Positions 44,437-53,466 are shown, counted from the first letter of the stretch. The stretch: 64,000 bases of DNA from G965230065 sp965230065 (GCA_965230065.1 OZ245942.1:7688001-7752000); one strand, 5' to 3'. Numbers and translations: made by a program. Notes: generated by a model from the sequence alone, not told the origin.

Positions 44437-45537
44437 ATGCCGGGCATTCATCGTAACTTTCAGATCAAACATCTGCTGGTATACAACTTTATCTTTTGGG
44501 GGGTGCTTTGTTTGCTGGATATGCTCAGAAGTTACTCTTTTGCGATTACCAACAATCAGGAGTACCAATGGAATACCTTGATCCGATGGCCACTTTCGGG
44601 CTATTTGATGTATTGGGCCATGAGTTTCATGATTTTTAACCTTTATGCAACTACCAGAAAACTTTCACGCTTTTGGTTTACTTTTTTTCATATTCTGGCC
44701 AGTTTGTTATTTGGCCTGCTTCATAAAGCTTTATCCCAAATTGCCGGGTTGTTGCTTGAAAGGCTATTCTTAATACAGGAAACTAAAACATGGTATGAGT
44801 TGCTCAACCTTTGGACGGTTACTTATTGGGATGCCCTGCATGGTGCTGCCATGTACTGGATAGTACTGTTAATTTTAATGGCATTAGATTATTACCGGCA
44901 GTTCAGAGACCAGTATATTCTGCTGCTGGAGATGGAAAACCGGCTCGCTCGATCCCGACTGCAAGCCATGCGCATGCAACTACACCCTCATTTTCTGTTC
45001 AATGCGCTCAATACGATCGCTATGATGGTAAGAAAAAAAAGTAACCGGAATGCCGTAAATATGATTTCAGGATTGAGTGATATGCTCAGAAGTGCTTTGA
45101 GCAAAGAAAATAAGCAGTTTGTAACCCTGGAAGAAGAACTGGCGCTCATTAATAAATATTTGGCAATTGAGGCAGTAAGGTATCAGGACAGGTTGGAAAT
45201 ACAGCAAAGTATTGCGAAAGAAACGTTGGCCTTAAAAGTACCCAACCTGGTATTGCAACCCATTGTAGAAAATGCTTTTAAACACGGGGTAGCTAAAAGC
45301 CTGGACAAGGCTTTGGTAAAAATATCATCTTCCCTGAATGGCAATTTTTTGTTAATAGAAATTTATAATACCAGTGAAGGGCTGCCTTTTAACTGGAACA
45401 TAGACCGCCATCATGGCATTGGGCTGGGCAATACAGTCAGCCGGTTGGTAGAGCTTTATAAAGGCAATTTTAAGTTTCATATCCATGAGAAAGAAGAAGG
45501 GATTGCGGTGCAAATTTCATTGCCTGTACAACGGTAA
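44437..45537 (+). CDS. LytS-type sensor histidine kinase (His_kinase family)
   Basis: The first 165 residues contain about four hydrophobic segments (LLVYNFIFWGVLCLLDML, WPLSGYLMYWAMSFMIF, FFHILASLLFGLLHKAL, AAMYWIVLLILMALDYY) with no periplasmic sensor domain. A short coiled coil leads to the phosphoacceptor block MRMQLHPHFLFNALNTIAMM and the HATPase region VLQPIVENAFKHGV with GIGLGNTVSRL. This is the family that pairs with LytTR regulators. Its partner is the LytTR protein at 46224, separated from it only by an opposite-strand Uma2 gene. The signal is unknown. Confidence 0.92.
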   Translation: MPGIHRNFQIKHLLVYNFIFWGVLCLLDMLRSYSFAITNNQEYQWNTLIRWPLSGYLMYWAMSFMIFNLYATTRKLSRFWFTFFHILASLLFGLLHKALSQIAGLLLERLFLIQETKTWYELLNLWTVTYWDALHGAAMYWIVLLILMALDYYRQFRDQYILLLEMENRLARSRLQAMRMQLHPHFLFNALNTIAMMVRKKSNRNAVNMISGLSDMLRSALSKENKQFVTLEEELALINKYLAIEAVRYQDRLEIQQSIAKETLALKVPNLVLQPIVENAFKHGVAKSLDKALVKISSSLNGNFLLIEIYNTSEGLPFNWNIDRHHGIGLGNTVSRLVELYKGNFKFHIHEKEEGIAVQISLPVQR

Positions 45538-45540
45538 TTA

Positions 45541-46170
45541 TTACGCTATTTCACCAAACAAATCTGATAATGCAATACTGAAACCTTTAATAACCAAAGC
45601 CGTGATTTTGCCTTCGGCTACTTTTTGGTGCAATTCATAATGCTTGTCTTTTAACCAGTACTGTTCAATTGTCTTTTCTTTAGAATTAATAATCCAGTAT
45701 TCGGGGATTTTGTGAGCAGCATAATCGCGCATTTTGATACCACGGTCGCGCTCTTCAGTAGAGTCGGATAAAATTTCCACCACAAAATCGGGTGCCGGAA
45801 AACGCATTTGCTCATCGGTAAAACTTTTTGCTTTTTCAGATGAAAAGAAACAAATATCCGGTTCATAATCATTTCGGCTCAGGGTAATCATTACTTTTTC
45901 TACACCTACAATTCCAAGTTTATTTTCCTCTACATAACTATTAAGCCTGCTGGCCAGGCGGGTAGAGACCAACCAATGTGCTTTTCTTACCGGGGACTGA
46001 AAAACAATTTCCCCGTTGATAAACTCAACTTTATGGTCTTCATGCACCAAAGCATAAAATTCTTTTCGCTTGTTAATTTCATGTTCTATGTGTTGCTTCA
46101 CTTCTTCAATGAGTAATAATGCATCTGGTGCGGCCTGCAAAGCTTCCAAAAGTTCATCCCTCTTTTGCAT
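45541..46170 (-). CDS. Uma2 family protein (DUF820, putative PD-(D/E)XK endonuclease)
   Basis: The 209-residue protein has the family blocks EFINGEIVFQSP, YEPDICFFSSEKA, PAPDFVVEILSDSTEERDRG, and KMRDYAAHKIPEYWIIN, which hold the acidic and lysine residues of the PD-(D/E)XK nuclease fold. The N-terminal 45 residues are an extra helical segment (ALLLIEEVKQHIEHEINKRKEF). Uma2 proteins are numerous in cyanobacteria and Bacteroidota, and their role is poorly known. The gene lies between the LytS and LytTR genes on the opposite strand, ending 3 bases from the kinase stop. This looks like an insertion into an existing kinase-regulator pair. Confidence 0.9.
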   Translation of the reverse strand: MQKRDELLEALQAAPDALLLIEEVKQHIEHEINKRKEFYALVHEDHKVEFINGEIVFQSPVRKAHWLVSTRLASRLNSYVEENKLGIVGVEKVMITLSRNDYEPDICFFSSEKAKSFTDEQMRFPAPDFVVEILSDSTEERDRGIKMRDYAAHKIPEYWIINSKEKTIEQYWLKDKHYELHQKVAEGKITALVIKGFSIALSDLFGEIA

Positions 46171-46189
46171 AAATCATCACGTTTATTAT

Positions 46190-46197
46190 CAAATTTA
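46190..46197 (-). promoter_or_regulatory. Bacteroidota -7 box for the Uma2 gene
   Basis: Minus-strand TAAATTTG matches TAnnTTTG 20 bases before the Uma2 start. No good -33 element is visible at 19 bases. The box lies in the 53-base gap shared with the divergent LytTR gene. Confidence 0.38.
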
Positions 46198-46223
46198 CAA
46201 CTTTCACAGTAATTTCGGAAGCT

Positions 46224-47033
46224 ATGACGCGTATCAAAGCCATTATTGTTGACGACGAAAAAGAAGCACGGGAAGGCGTGCAACGGCTGTTACAGCAAGA
46301 GGATGAAATTGACGTAGTGGCCCTCTGCAAAAACGGTGTAGAGGCCATTCAGGAAATACAGGCAATGCAACCCGATTTGGTGTTTCTGGATATACAAATG
46401 CCCATGGTTAACGGGCTGGAGGTTATCAATAGTTTGGACATGAAAAGCCTGCCTGCCATTATTTTTATAACAGCCTACGATCAATATACTTTGAAAGCCT
46501 TTGAAGTACACGCCATCGATTATTTACTGAAACCGTTTACCGACGAGCGATTTTTCGCAGCCTTGTCTTTTGCCAAACAGCATATTCAAAGCAAAAAATG
46601 GCAGGCAGCACAGCAAAAACTGGAAAGGCTGGTTACTTACTACCAACAACAAACCGGAGAAACAACAGCGAATGCCATCATCAAAGAGTCATCGGGTTCA
46701 GAAAAAATCATCAATGGCCGCCTGGTGGTAAAAGCTGATGGAAAAATACACCTATTGCCTTTAATAGATATTATCTGGATTGAAGCGTATGACTATTACA
46801 TCAAAATTCATATAAAAGAAAAGTTCTTTCTGGTGCGCGACAGCCTGAAGAAAATGGAAGGGTTGCTGCCCGAAAACTTATTTATCAGGATTCATAAATC
46901 CAGCATCATAAATATTCGGCACATCAGGGAAATGACCACCCATACGAGTGGAGAACTGGAAGTAACCCTGGCGCCGGGAGAACAATTAAAAGTAAGCCGC
47001 AGTTATCGGGATAAGTTGAAAGGTCTGTTGTAA
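46224..47033 (+). CDS. LytTR-type response regulator
   Basis: The receiver domain (residues 1-120) has the acidic pair in IIVDDEKEAR and phosphoacceptor Asp56 in LVFLDIQMPMVNGLEV, with the lysine in LLKPFTDERFF. The LytTR DNA-binding domain covers about residues 165-269 (IDIIWIEAYDYYIKIHI, LPENLFIRIHKSSIINIRHI, KVSRSYRDKLKGLL). The N-terminus MTRIKAIIVDDEKEA supports ATG 46224. It is the cognate regulator of the LytS kinase at 44437. Its target promoters cannot be deduced from the sequence. Confidence 0.94.
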   Translation: MTRIKAIIVDDEKEAREGVQRLLQQEDEIDVVALCKNGVEAIQEIQAMQPDLVFLDIQMPMVNGLEVINSLDMKSLPAIIFITAYDQYTLKAFEVHAIDYLLKPFTDERFFAALSFAKQHIQSKKWQAAQQKLERLVTYYQQQTGETTANAIIKESSGSEKIINGRLVVKADGKIHLLPLIDIIWIEAYDYYIKIHIKEKFFLVRDSLKKMEGLLPENLFIRIHKSSIINIRHIREMTTHTSGELEVTLAPGEQLKVSRSYRDKLKGLL

Positions 47034-47040
47034 CTGGGTA

Positions 47041-47115
47041 CTGGAGTCTGGATACTAGTTTCTGGATACTGGATATCTAGCATCCAGAAACTAGTATCCA
47101 GAACCCGGACTCCAG
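47041..47115. terminator. Large double inverted repeat after the LytTR gene
   Basis: A 19-base perfect pair (47049-47067 with 47082-47100, beginning TGGATACTAG) is enclosed by CTGGAGTC (47041-47048) and GACTCCAG (47108-47115). Each arm repeats the word CTGGATACT. It is the longest hairpin in the window and lies 7 bases after the stop codon. Confidence 0.7.
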
Positions 47116-47143
47116 TGACCAGCACGTTTCTTGCTTGCAACCA

Positions 47144-47893
47144 ATGATACAGTATAAACTTTTTATTCTATTGAAAACGGAATTATTATTAACTTTTTTC
47201 ATGCTTTCGGGCATACTTCTGCTATCTGGCTGTGAAAGCGAATACCTCGCGCCAGATACCGGCAGGTCAGGCACAGATTTTTTTCCTTTGGAAGTGGGGC
47301 AATACCGCACATACACCGTTGAAAAAATCACTTTCAGCTTTTTGGAGGTACCCGATACCAGCCGGTTTTTCCTGAAAGAAGTAGTAGCAGATTCTTTTCT
47401 CAACCAAACCAACACCCCCACTTATCGCCTGGAACGGTTTACGCGTACGGAAGAAAACCAGCCCTGGCAGTTAGACTCGGTATGGACGGCTATCAAAGAC
47501 ACCCGAAGGGCGGTGGTCACAGAAAATAACGTGCCATTCATCAAGCTCACCTTTCCCCTACGCACCGATTTGCAATGGGACGGAAACGTCCTGAATACGC
47601 AACTGGAAGATATTTACGAACTACAGCCTACCACCGAAGAACTGCACCATGAAATAGAAAGCCCTCTCGACTCGTTATTAAGTAGCAGCATTACGGTAAT
47701 TCAGGAAAGGAGCCAGGATACGACGCTGGCCAAGATAGATGTGCTGGAAACTTACGCCGAAAATATCGGACTTTTCTACAAAAAAACCGTTAGATTGCAG
47801 TTCTGCAACACCGATACGGCTTGCATCGGACAGGGCATCATAGAAGCGGGCCGTAAATTCAAACAAACCCTGATTGCACATGGTAAAGAGTAA
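47144..47893 (+). CDS. Hypothetical lipoprotein, 249 aa
   Basis: The product begins MIQYKLFILLKTELLLTFFMLSG and has lipobox LSGC (residues 29-32). The mature protein is predicted beta-rich (FFPLEVGQYRTYTVEKITFSF, TPTYRLERFTRTEENQPW). I start it at ATG 47144 rather than the in-frame TTG 47135. No family was recognised, though the G-x-Y-R-x-Y-x-V opening of the mature part recurs in Bacteroidota lipoproteins encoded near exported proteases. It overlaps the following subtilase gene by 14 bases, so the two are probably translationally coupled. Confidence 0.75.
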   Translation: MIQYKLFILLKTELLLTFFMLSGILLLSGCESEYLAPDTGRSGTDFFPLEVGQYRTYTVEKITFSFLEVPDTSRFFLKEVVADSFLNQTNTPTYRLERFTRTEENQPWQLDSVWTAIKDTRRAVVTENNVPFIKLTFPLRTDLQWDGNVLNTQLEDIYELQPTTEELHHEIESPLDSLLSSSITVIQERSQDTTLAKIDVLETYAENIGLFYKKTVRLQFCNTDTACIGQGIIEAGRKFKQTLIAHGKE

Positions 47894-49556
47894 CCATCCA
47901 TTGACAAACCTGCCATTGAAAAAATGGCCTCTGTCGCTCATTGCTTTGCTTTTGTTCACTTATGCAGCAGCCCATGCACAAACCAACACCTACGTTGTCT
48001 ACTTTGCAGATAAAGCCAATAATCCTTATTCAATAGACAATCCCGAAGCCTTTCTATCACCCCGTGCTATTGCCAGAAGGGAACAACAGGGCATTGCTGT
48101 TACAGAAACAGATTTGCCTGTAAACCCACACTACGTCAGTGATGTACAGGCAACCGGGGCAAAAGTTATTTATACATCAAAGTGGTTCAATGCAGCTTTG
48201 TTTGTTGGGGATTCCTCACACATTGAAGCCATTGATGCACTGCCTTTTACCACAAGCATTGACTATGCCCGTCCGGACTCCAAAGGCAGCCGCAGCAAAG
48301 GGGGTGGCGGAAAATCTATTGACCTGGATACCGAAATAGCACCACTGGAAGAGTTGGCCAACCAGGCACAAAATGAAATGCTGGGTATTCCGCAAATGCA
48401 TGCACAGGGTATTAATGGAAAAGACGTATTGGTAGCCGTATTTGACGGAGGCTTCCGGGGTGTAGATACTGCACCGTATTTTCAGCATTTGTTTGAAAAT
48501 GAGCAGTATATTGACGGGTATGATTTTGTAGGAAACAGCACAGATGTTTTCCGGTATGGACAACATGGTACGGAAGCCCTTTCCTGTATTGTAGCGTACG
48601 AGCCTGACAAACTGGAAGCAGCAGCCTACGGAGCGGATGTTTTATTGTATGTAACCGAAGATGGGAGTTCAGAGTACCGCATAGAAGAATATAACTGGCT
48701 GTTTGCTGCCGAAAGGGCCGATAGCGTAGGTGCCCATATCATCAGCACTTCGCTGGGATATACCACCTTTGATGATGATTCCATGAATTATGCTTACGAC
48801 CACCTGGATGGAAAAACCACGGTGATTACCAAAGCAGTAAACATGGCGACGGCGGTGGGTATTGTATGTGTAGTAAGTGCTGGCAACGAGGGGGGCTATT
48901 CCTGGAAATATGTTTCTGCTCCGGCCGATGCGCCCGATATCTTATCGGTGGGTGCCGTAAGCCTCAATCAAAACCGGGTTTCTTTCAGTTCCATCGGCCC
49001 AACTGTAGATGGAAGGATTAAGCCGGAAGTATCCGCTTTGGGATTGCAAACCGTAGTGGGTGATGCGTCTGGAAATATTACGACAGCCAATGGAACTTCC
49101 TTTGCTGCCCCGCTCATAGCCGGGCTGGTAGCTGGTTTTTGGCAGGCAGCCCCTCACCTTACCAACCTGGAGGTAATGGAGAAAATCAAAGCATCAGGTA
49201 CGGTGTCTATTGCACCAAATAATGAAATTGGGTACGGCGTGCCTGATTTTACCCGGGCTACAGAACTGGTTCTGAATACAGAAGAAGAAACACTGCAACA
49301 AAATAATTTTGAGGTATATCCAAACCCAATCATTGAAGGAAGACTGTTTATTTCCCCCAACCAACCCCACCAGGGCAGTTTGGTGATTGTGATTTTGCAA
49401 AATAGCACCGGACAAACTTTGCTTACTAAAACCATTGATAATTTCACAGGTACTGAACCGCTCAGCCTGGATATTTCCACGCTTAATCCTGGAATTTATA
49501 TATTGCAAATATTTTCTCCCACGCTTACCGATACTGTCAAACTGATCAGGTTTTAG
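47880..49556 (+). CDS. Secreted S8 (subtilisin-type) serine protease with T9SS type A sorting domain
   Basis: A signal peptide (about residues 17-34, LSLIALLLFTYAAAHA) is followed by an N-terminal prodomain (TYVVYFADKANNPY to about 150) and the catalytic domain. Its triad is visible: Asp in VAVFDGGFRGVD, His in RYGQHGTEALSC, and Ser in ANGTSFAAPLIAG. VSAGNEGG holds the oxyanion asparagine. The C-terminal 80 residues (FEVYPNPI ... LNPGIYILQIFS ... KLIRF) are a type A sorting domain for the type IX secretion system, which exports the protease across the outer membrane. The ATG at 47880 gives the signal peptide a short basic N-region. It overlaps the upstream lipoprotein gene. Confidence 0.93.
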   Translation: MVKSNHPLTNLPLKKWPLSLIALLLFTYAAAHAQTNTYVVYFADKANNPYSIDNPEAFLSPRAIARREQQGIAVTETDLPVNPHYVSDVQATGAKVIYTSKWFNAALFVGDSSHIEAIDALPFTTSIDYARPDSKGSRSKGGGGKSIDLDTEIAPLEELANQAQNEMLGIPQMHAQGINGKDVLVAVFDGGFRGVDTAPYFQHLFENEQYIDGYDFVGNSTDVFRYGQHGTEALSCIVAYEPDKLEAAAYGADVLLYVTEDGSSEYRIEEYNWLFAAERADSVGAHIISTSLGYTTFDDDSMNYAYDHLDGKTTVITKAVNMATAVGIVCVVSAGNEGGYSWKYVSAPADAPDILSVGAVSLNQNRVSFSSIGPTVDGRIKPEVSALGLQTVVGDASGNITTANGTSFAAPLIAGLVAGFWQAAPHLTNLEVMEKIKASGTVSIAPNNEIGYGVPDFTRATELVLNTEEETLQQNNFEVYPNPIIEGRLFISPNQPHQGSLVIVILQNSTGQTLLTKTIDNFTGTEPLSLDISTLNPGIYILQIFSPTLTDTVKLIRF

Positions 49557-49596
49557 TAGATTGCAGGCGCAATCGAGTTCTAACTAAGTTCCATAT

Positions 49597-49649
49597 CCTG
49601 TGGCCCACAGACCATTCAATATGTTTTTTTCTGTCCTGTGTGCCACAGG
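49597..49649. repeat. 14-base inverted repeat between subtilase and rpe
   Basis: CCTGTGGCCCACAG (49597-49610) pairs with CTGTGTGCCACAGG (49636-49649) at 13 of 14 positions, loop 25 bases. It is a probable transcript-end hairpin for the subtilase gene. Confidence 0.55.
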
Positions 49650-49702
49650 CCAGGGAATTAGGTTGTTTTTAAGTTGTTTATTAAACAGAAACAAAATCAC
49701 TT

Positions 49703-50371
49703 ATGTCTGTTATCGTAGCCCCTTCCATTCTCTCAGCCGATCTGGCCAATTTACAACCCGAAATAGAAATGATTAATACCAGCAATGCCGACTGGATTCA
49801 TTTTGATGTGATGGATGGCGTATTTGTCCCGAATATTTCGTTCGGTATGCCCGTTTGCCAGGCTGTGAATACACATGCCAAAAAGCCACTGGATGTACAC
49901 CTGATGATTGAGCACCCTGAAAAGTATCTGAGTGAATTTCAAAAAGCCGGGGCACACATCATTTCTGTACATTATGAAGCCTGTACCCATTTGCACCGTA
50001 CGGTTCAGGAAATTAAAAATTTAGGTTGCAAAGCCAGCGTGGCTATCAATCCGCATACCCCTGTACACTTGTTAGAAGATATTATTCAGGAGCTGGACAT
50101 GGTGCTGGTGATGTCGGTAAATCCCGGTTACAGCGGTCAAAAATTTATTTCCCATACTTTTCAAAAAGTAGCGGCGCTCAAAACGTTGATCCAGCAAAAA
50201 GGTGCTAAAACATTAATAGAAGTAGATGGGGGGGTGAGCGATAAAAATGCGGCCAAGCTCCTGAAAGCCGGGGCAGATGTACTCGTTTCGGCCAGTTATA
50301 TCTTTGGGGCAGATGACCCCAAAGCAGCAATTGATACGTTGAAGAATAGTGCACCGACTTATCAGGTGTAA
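49703..50371 (+). CDS. rpe: Ribulose-phosphate 3-epimerase
   Basis: Interconverts ribulose-5-phosphate and xylulose-5-phosphate in the pentose phosphate pathway. The TIM-barrel signatures are all present: APSILSADLANL, IHFDVMDGVFVPN (metal-binding), LDVHLMIEHPEKY, VLVMSVNPGYSGQKF and EVDGGVSDKNA. At 222 residues it is full length. It is followed after 21 bases by a TonB-dependent receptor gene; no functional link between the two is obvious. Confidence 0.96.
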   Translation: MSVIVAPSILSADLANLQPEIEMINTSNADWIHFDVMDGVFVPNISFGMPVCQAVNTHAKKPLDVHLMIEHPEKYLSEFQKAGAHIISVHYEACTHLHRTVQEIKNLGCKASVAINPHTPVHLLEDIIQELDMVLVMSVNPGYSGQKFISHTFQKVAALKTLIQQKGAKTLIEVDGGVSDKNAAKLLKAGADVLVSASYIFGADDPKAAIDTLKNSAPTYQV

Positions 50372-50392
50372 TTCCAGCTTACTTTGGAATCA

Positions 50393-52759
50393 ATGAAGCA
50401 TTTTTTTTATCTTTTTCTATTCCTTAGTGCTTTCCCCCTTTTTGCCCAGCAAGCGGTCATACAAGGCAATGTAAATGGAAATAATGGTTCACTGCCCGAA
50501 GCTTCTGTTTTTATTGAGGGAAGAAATATAGGCACTGCAACTAATAACGAAGGTTTTTTCTCCCTTGCTGTGCCTTCCGGGAATATTATCATTCGTTTTA
50601 GCCATGTGGAATACCAGCCGGTAAACCGCCAGCTTGTCGTCAGTAGTGGTGATACCATCACTTTATCTGTAGAAATGAAGGAAAACGTGCGGTACCTGGA
50701 CCAGGTGCGGATCATTGGAAGCAACACAAGCGAAGTGCGCATGCAACCGGGCGTCGTGAAAATTGACCCGGAAACGGCCAAATACAACCCTTCTGCTTTT
50801 GGTGATTTTAGCCGTATTCTGGTAACGCTGCCTGGTGTGGTAAGCAACAACGAACTTTCTTCTACCTATTCGGTAAGGGGCGGTAATTTTGACGAAAACC
50901 TGGTGTATGTGAACGATATTCCCATTTATCGCCCTTTTCTGGTGCGCTCGGGCCAGCAGGAAGGCTTGAGCTTTGTCAATCCCGATTTGGTAAGCGATGT
51001 ACGCTTTTCTTCCGGTGGGTGGCAGCCTAAGTATGGCGACAAACTTTCGTCAACCCTTAATGTGAATTACAAAAAACCAAAAAAATGGGCTGGCTCTGCT
51101 ACCCTGGGTTTGCTGAGCGGGGGCACCCACCTGGAAGGCACAGCCCTGAACCAAAAACTAAGCTTTGTGGCCGGGGCACGTTACAAAACTTCCCAATACC
51201 TGCTCAACACCCTGGAAACCGAGGGAGAGTACCTTCCCAGATTTATTGACGTGCAAGCCTATCTCAATTACAATATTGGAAAAAATACAGACCTTGGGCT
51301 GCTCATCGGCTATGCCAACAACCGCTACCTGGTGCAGCCCGAAAGCCGTTCTACCACCTTCGGCACATTAGACGAACCTTTCCGCCTGTTCATTGCCTTT
51401 GACGGACAGGAAACGCTTACCTACGGAACCTGGCAAAGTGGCTTGAAACTTTCCCACCGCTTTCATGACAAATTGAAGTCTGATTTTATTGCCTCCTGGG
51501 TAAATACCCGTGAAAGGGAATATTTTGATGTCATTGGTGCGTACCGCTTGTGTGATATTGATATCTCAACCGGCAGCAACAGTTTCAATGAATGTATCAG
51601 CACCATTGGCGTGGGAGCTAATTACGCGCATGGGCGCAACCTGCTGGACGCGGACCTGCTCAATTTTGAAAACCGGAATGTGCTCATTATTGACGAAAAA
51701 AACACCTTTGAATTTGGCGTCGGCTACCGCAATGACCAAATTGATGACATTGTGCAGGATTATGCCTTTAGTGATTCGGCCGATTTTGTAACCATTCATG
51801 AAAGTGTAGAGAATGCTACTTCGCTCAACACAAACCGCCTTACCGCTTATGTGCAAAACACCACAGAATGGCCCGAAAACTGGACGTTTACTTACGGTGC
51901 CCGCCTACACTACTGGAGTTTTAGCAAGCAATGGCTGGTGAGTCCCCGCCTACAAGTAGCTTACCAGCCCGAGTGGGAACGGGATTTGGTTTTCAGGGCA
52001 GCGGCAGGAATGTACCAACAACCTCCTTTTTTCAGGGAATTACGCAACCGTGAAGGGGAAATTAATCCGGATGTTAAGGCGCAATCATCGGTGCATGGCA
52101 TCATTGGCGCTGATTACCATTTTCGTATGTTCGGGAGGGAATTTACTTTTTTGGCAGAAGCTTATTACAAGTATTTATACAACCTGAACCCCTATGATGT
52201 AGACAATGTACGTATCCGGTATTTTGCCGAAAACAATGCCGTAGGTTATGCCGCAGGCGTTGATTTCCGGGTTAGTGGTGAGTTTATTCCCGGAGCCGAA
52301 TCCTGGTTCAGCCTGGGCTTACTGAAAACTGAAGAAAATATTGAAGGAGATAACCGGGGGTATATTCGCCGCCCCTCTGACCAGCGGGTAAATCTGAGCA
52401 TTTTCTTTCAGGACCACTTTCCCAACGATCCTTCTCTACGGGTGTACCTGAGCACTTTGTTCGGTACAGGCTTACCCTTTGGCCCACCGGATAACCCTCA
52501 ATACCGAAATGCCCTAAATGGCCCTTCCTATACCCGGGTTGATATTGGCTTTTCCAAGCAACTGGTTTTTGGGCAAAAAATGAAGCAAAACCATAACTTT
52601 TTCAAATCATTATGGGTTGGATTAGAAGTACTCAATTTACTGGGGGCCGATAACACCTTGTCTTTCACCTGGGTTACTGATGTAAATAATCGCCAATATG
52701 CCGTGCCTAATCGTTTGTCGGCAAGATTTTTGAATCTCAGAATAATCGCAAGATATTAG
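50393..52759 (+). CDS. TonB-dependent receptor with N-terminal carboxypeptidase-regulatory-like domain
   Basis: The signal peptide is MKHFFYLFLFLSAFPLFA. A CarboxypepD_reg-like domain (residues 20-95, VIQGNVNGNNGSLPEASVFIE) precedes the plug domain, with the typical VRGGNFDENLVYVNDIPIYRP near residue 160, and then the 22-strand barrel. The protein has 788 residues from ATG 50393 and ends in an aromatic-poor strand (FLNLRIIARY). It is not paired with a SusD gene, so it is more likely a siderophore, metal or small-molecule receptor than a glycan importer. The next gene, lpoB, follows after 42 bases. Confidence 0.9.
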   Translation: MKHFFYLFLFLSAFPLFAQQAVIQGNVNGNNGSLPEASVFIEGRNIGTATNNEGFFSLAVPSGNIIIRFSHVEYQPVNRQLVVSSGDTITLSVEMKENVRYLDQVRIIGSNTSEVRMQPGVVKIDPETAKYNPSAFGDFSRILVTLPGVVSNNELSSTYSVRGGNFDENLVYVNDIPIYRPFLVRSGQQEGLSFVNPDLVSDVRFSSGGWQPKYGDKLSSTLNVNYKKPKKWAGSATLGLLSGGTHLEGTALNQKLSFVAGARYKTSQYLLNTLETEGEYLPRFIDVQAYLNYNIGKNTDLGLLIGYANNRYLVQPESRSTTFGTLDEPFRLFIAFDGQETLTYGTWQSGLKLSHRFHDKLKSDFIASWVNTREREYFDVIGAYRLCDIDISTGSNSFNECISTIGVGANYAHGRNLLDADLLNFENRNVLIIDEKNTFEFGVGYRNDQIDDIVQDYAFSDSADFVTIHESVENATSLNTNRLTAYVQNTTEWPENWTFTYGARLHYWSFSKQWLVSPRLQVAYQPEWERDLVFRAAAGMYQQPPFFRELRNREGEINPDVKAQSSVHGIIGADYHFRMFGREFTFLAEAYYKYLYNLNPYDVDNVRIRYFAENNAVGYAAGVDFRVSGEFIPGAESWFSLGLLKTEENIEGDNRGYIRRPSDQRVNLSIFFQDHFPNDPSLRVYLSTLFGTGLPFGPPDNPQYRNALNGPSYTRVDIGFSKQLVFGQKMKQNHNFFKSLWVGLEVLNLLGADNTLSFTWVTDVNNRQYAVPNRLSARFLNLRIIARY

Positions 52760-52801
52760 TAGATATTTATATTTTTGCTTTATCACTTAACGCCTGATGC
52801 A

Positions 52802-53392
52802 ATGAAATATTCCCTTACTTATTTTACAATGGCTTTACTTGCCTGTAGCCTTCTTTTTTCCGGATGTAAAAAAACCGTTACTCGTGTAGATACCAGTCAA
52901 GACATTGACCTGAGCGGTCGTTGGAATGATGGAGACTCACGCCGTGTGGCCGAAGCCCTTACTGAAAGTGCCCTGGAAAGTCGTTGGGTAGATGAATTCC
53001 AGCAAAAATACAACCGGCGGCCTGTCATCATTGTAGGCATGGTTCAAAATAAAAGCCACGAGCATATCGAAGCCGAAACTTTTATCAAAGACATGGAAAA
53101 AGAGTTTGTCCGCACCGGAAGGGTACGGGTAGTACAAAACTCTGTATTCAGGGAAAAATTACGGGAAGAGCGGGCCGACCAGCAGGAATTTGCCTCTCCC
53201 GATACCCAAAAACGCTGGGGGGCCGAACTGGGTGCCGATTTCATGATGTTTGGCACCATCAACTCTATTGTAGATAAAGAAGGGAAACGACAGGTTACTT
53301 TTTATCAGGTAGACCTCGAACTCGCCAACCTGGAAACCAACGAACTGGCCTGGATAGATGGGAAGAAGATTAAGAAGTATATTGTGAATTAA
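52802..53392 (+). CDS. Penicillin-binding protein activator LpoB family lipoprotein
   Basis: The 196-residue product starts MKYSLTYFTMALLACSLLFSGC, a lipoprotein signal with lipobox FSGC. The mature domain has the LpoB features: VDTSQDIDLSGRWNDGDSRRVAEALT, RPVIIVGMVQNKSHEHIE, FIKDMEKEFVRTGRVRVVQ and GADFMMFGTINSIVD. In E. coli, LpoB spans the periplasm to stimulate PBP1b; here the partner is unknown. ATG 52802 begins the signal peptide directly. A TATTTTTG box (52770-52777) lies just upstream, within the end of the receptor region. It is followed by a COG3014 gene, a pairing also known in Gammaproteobacteria. Confidence 0.87.
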   Translation: MKYSLTYFTMALLACSLLFSGCKKTVTRVDTSQDIDLSGRWNDGDSRRVAEALTESALESRWVDEFQQKYNRRPVIIVGMVQNKSHEHIEAETFIKDMEKEFVRTGRVRVVQNSVFREKLREERADQQEFASPDTQKRWGAELGADFMMFGTINSIVDKEGKRQVTFYQVDLELANLETNELAWIDGKKIKKYIVN

Positions 53393-53403
53393 GACCGTAG
53401 TCC

Positions 53404-53449
53404 GAAGACAGAAGACCAGAGAGTATTTTAACTTCGGTCTTCCGTCTTC
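53404..53449. repeat. 14-base inverted repeat between lpoB and COG3014 genes
   Basis: GAAGACAGAAGACC (53404-53417) pairs with GGTCTTCCGTCTTC (53436-53449) at 13 of 14 positions, loop 18 bases. The right side continues with CCGTCTTCTG, a third copy of the word. It lies between two genes thought to be functionally linked, so it may attenuate rather than fully terminate transcription. Confidence 0.55.
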
Positions 53450-53466
53450 CGTCTTCTGACTTTAAT

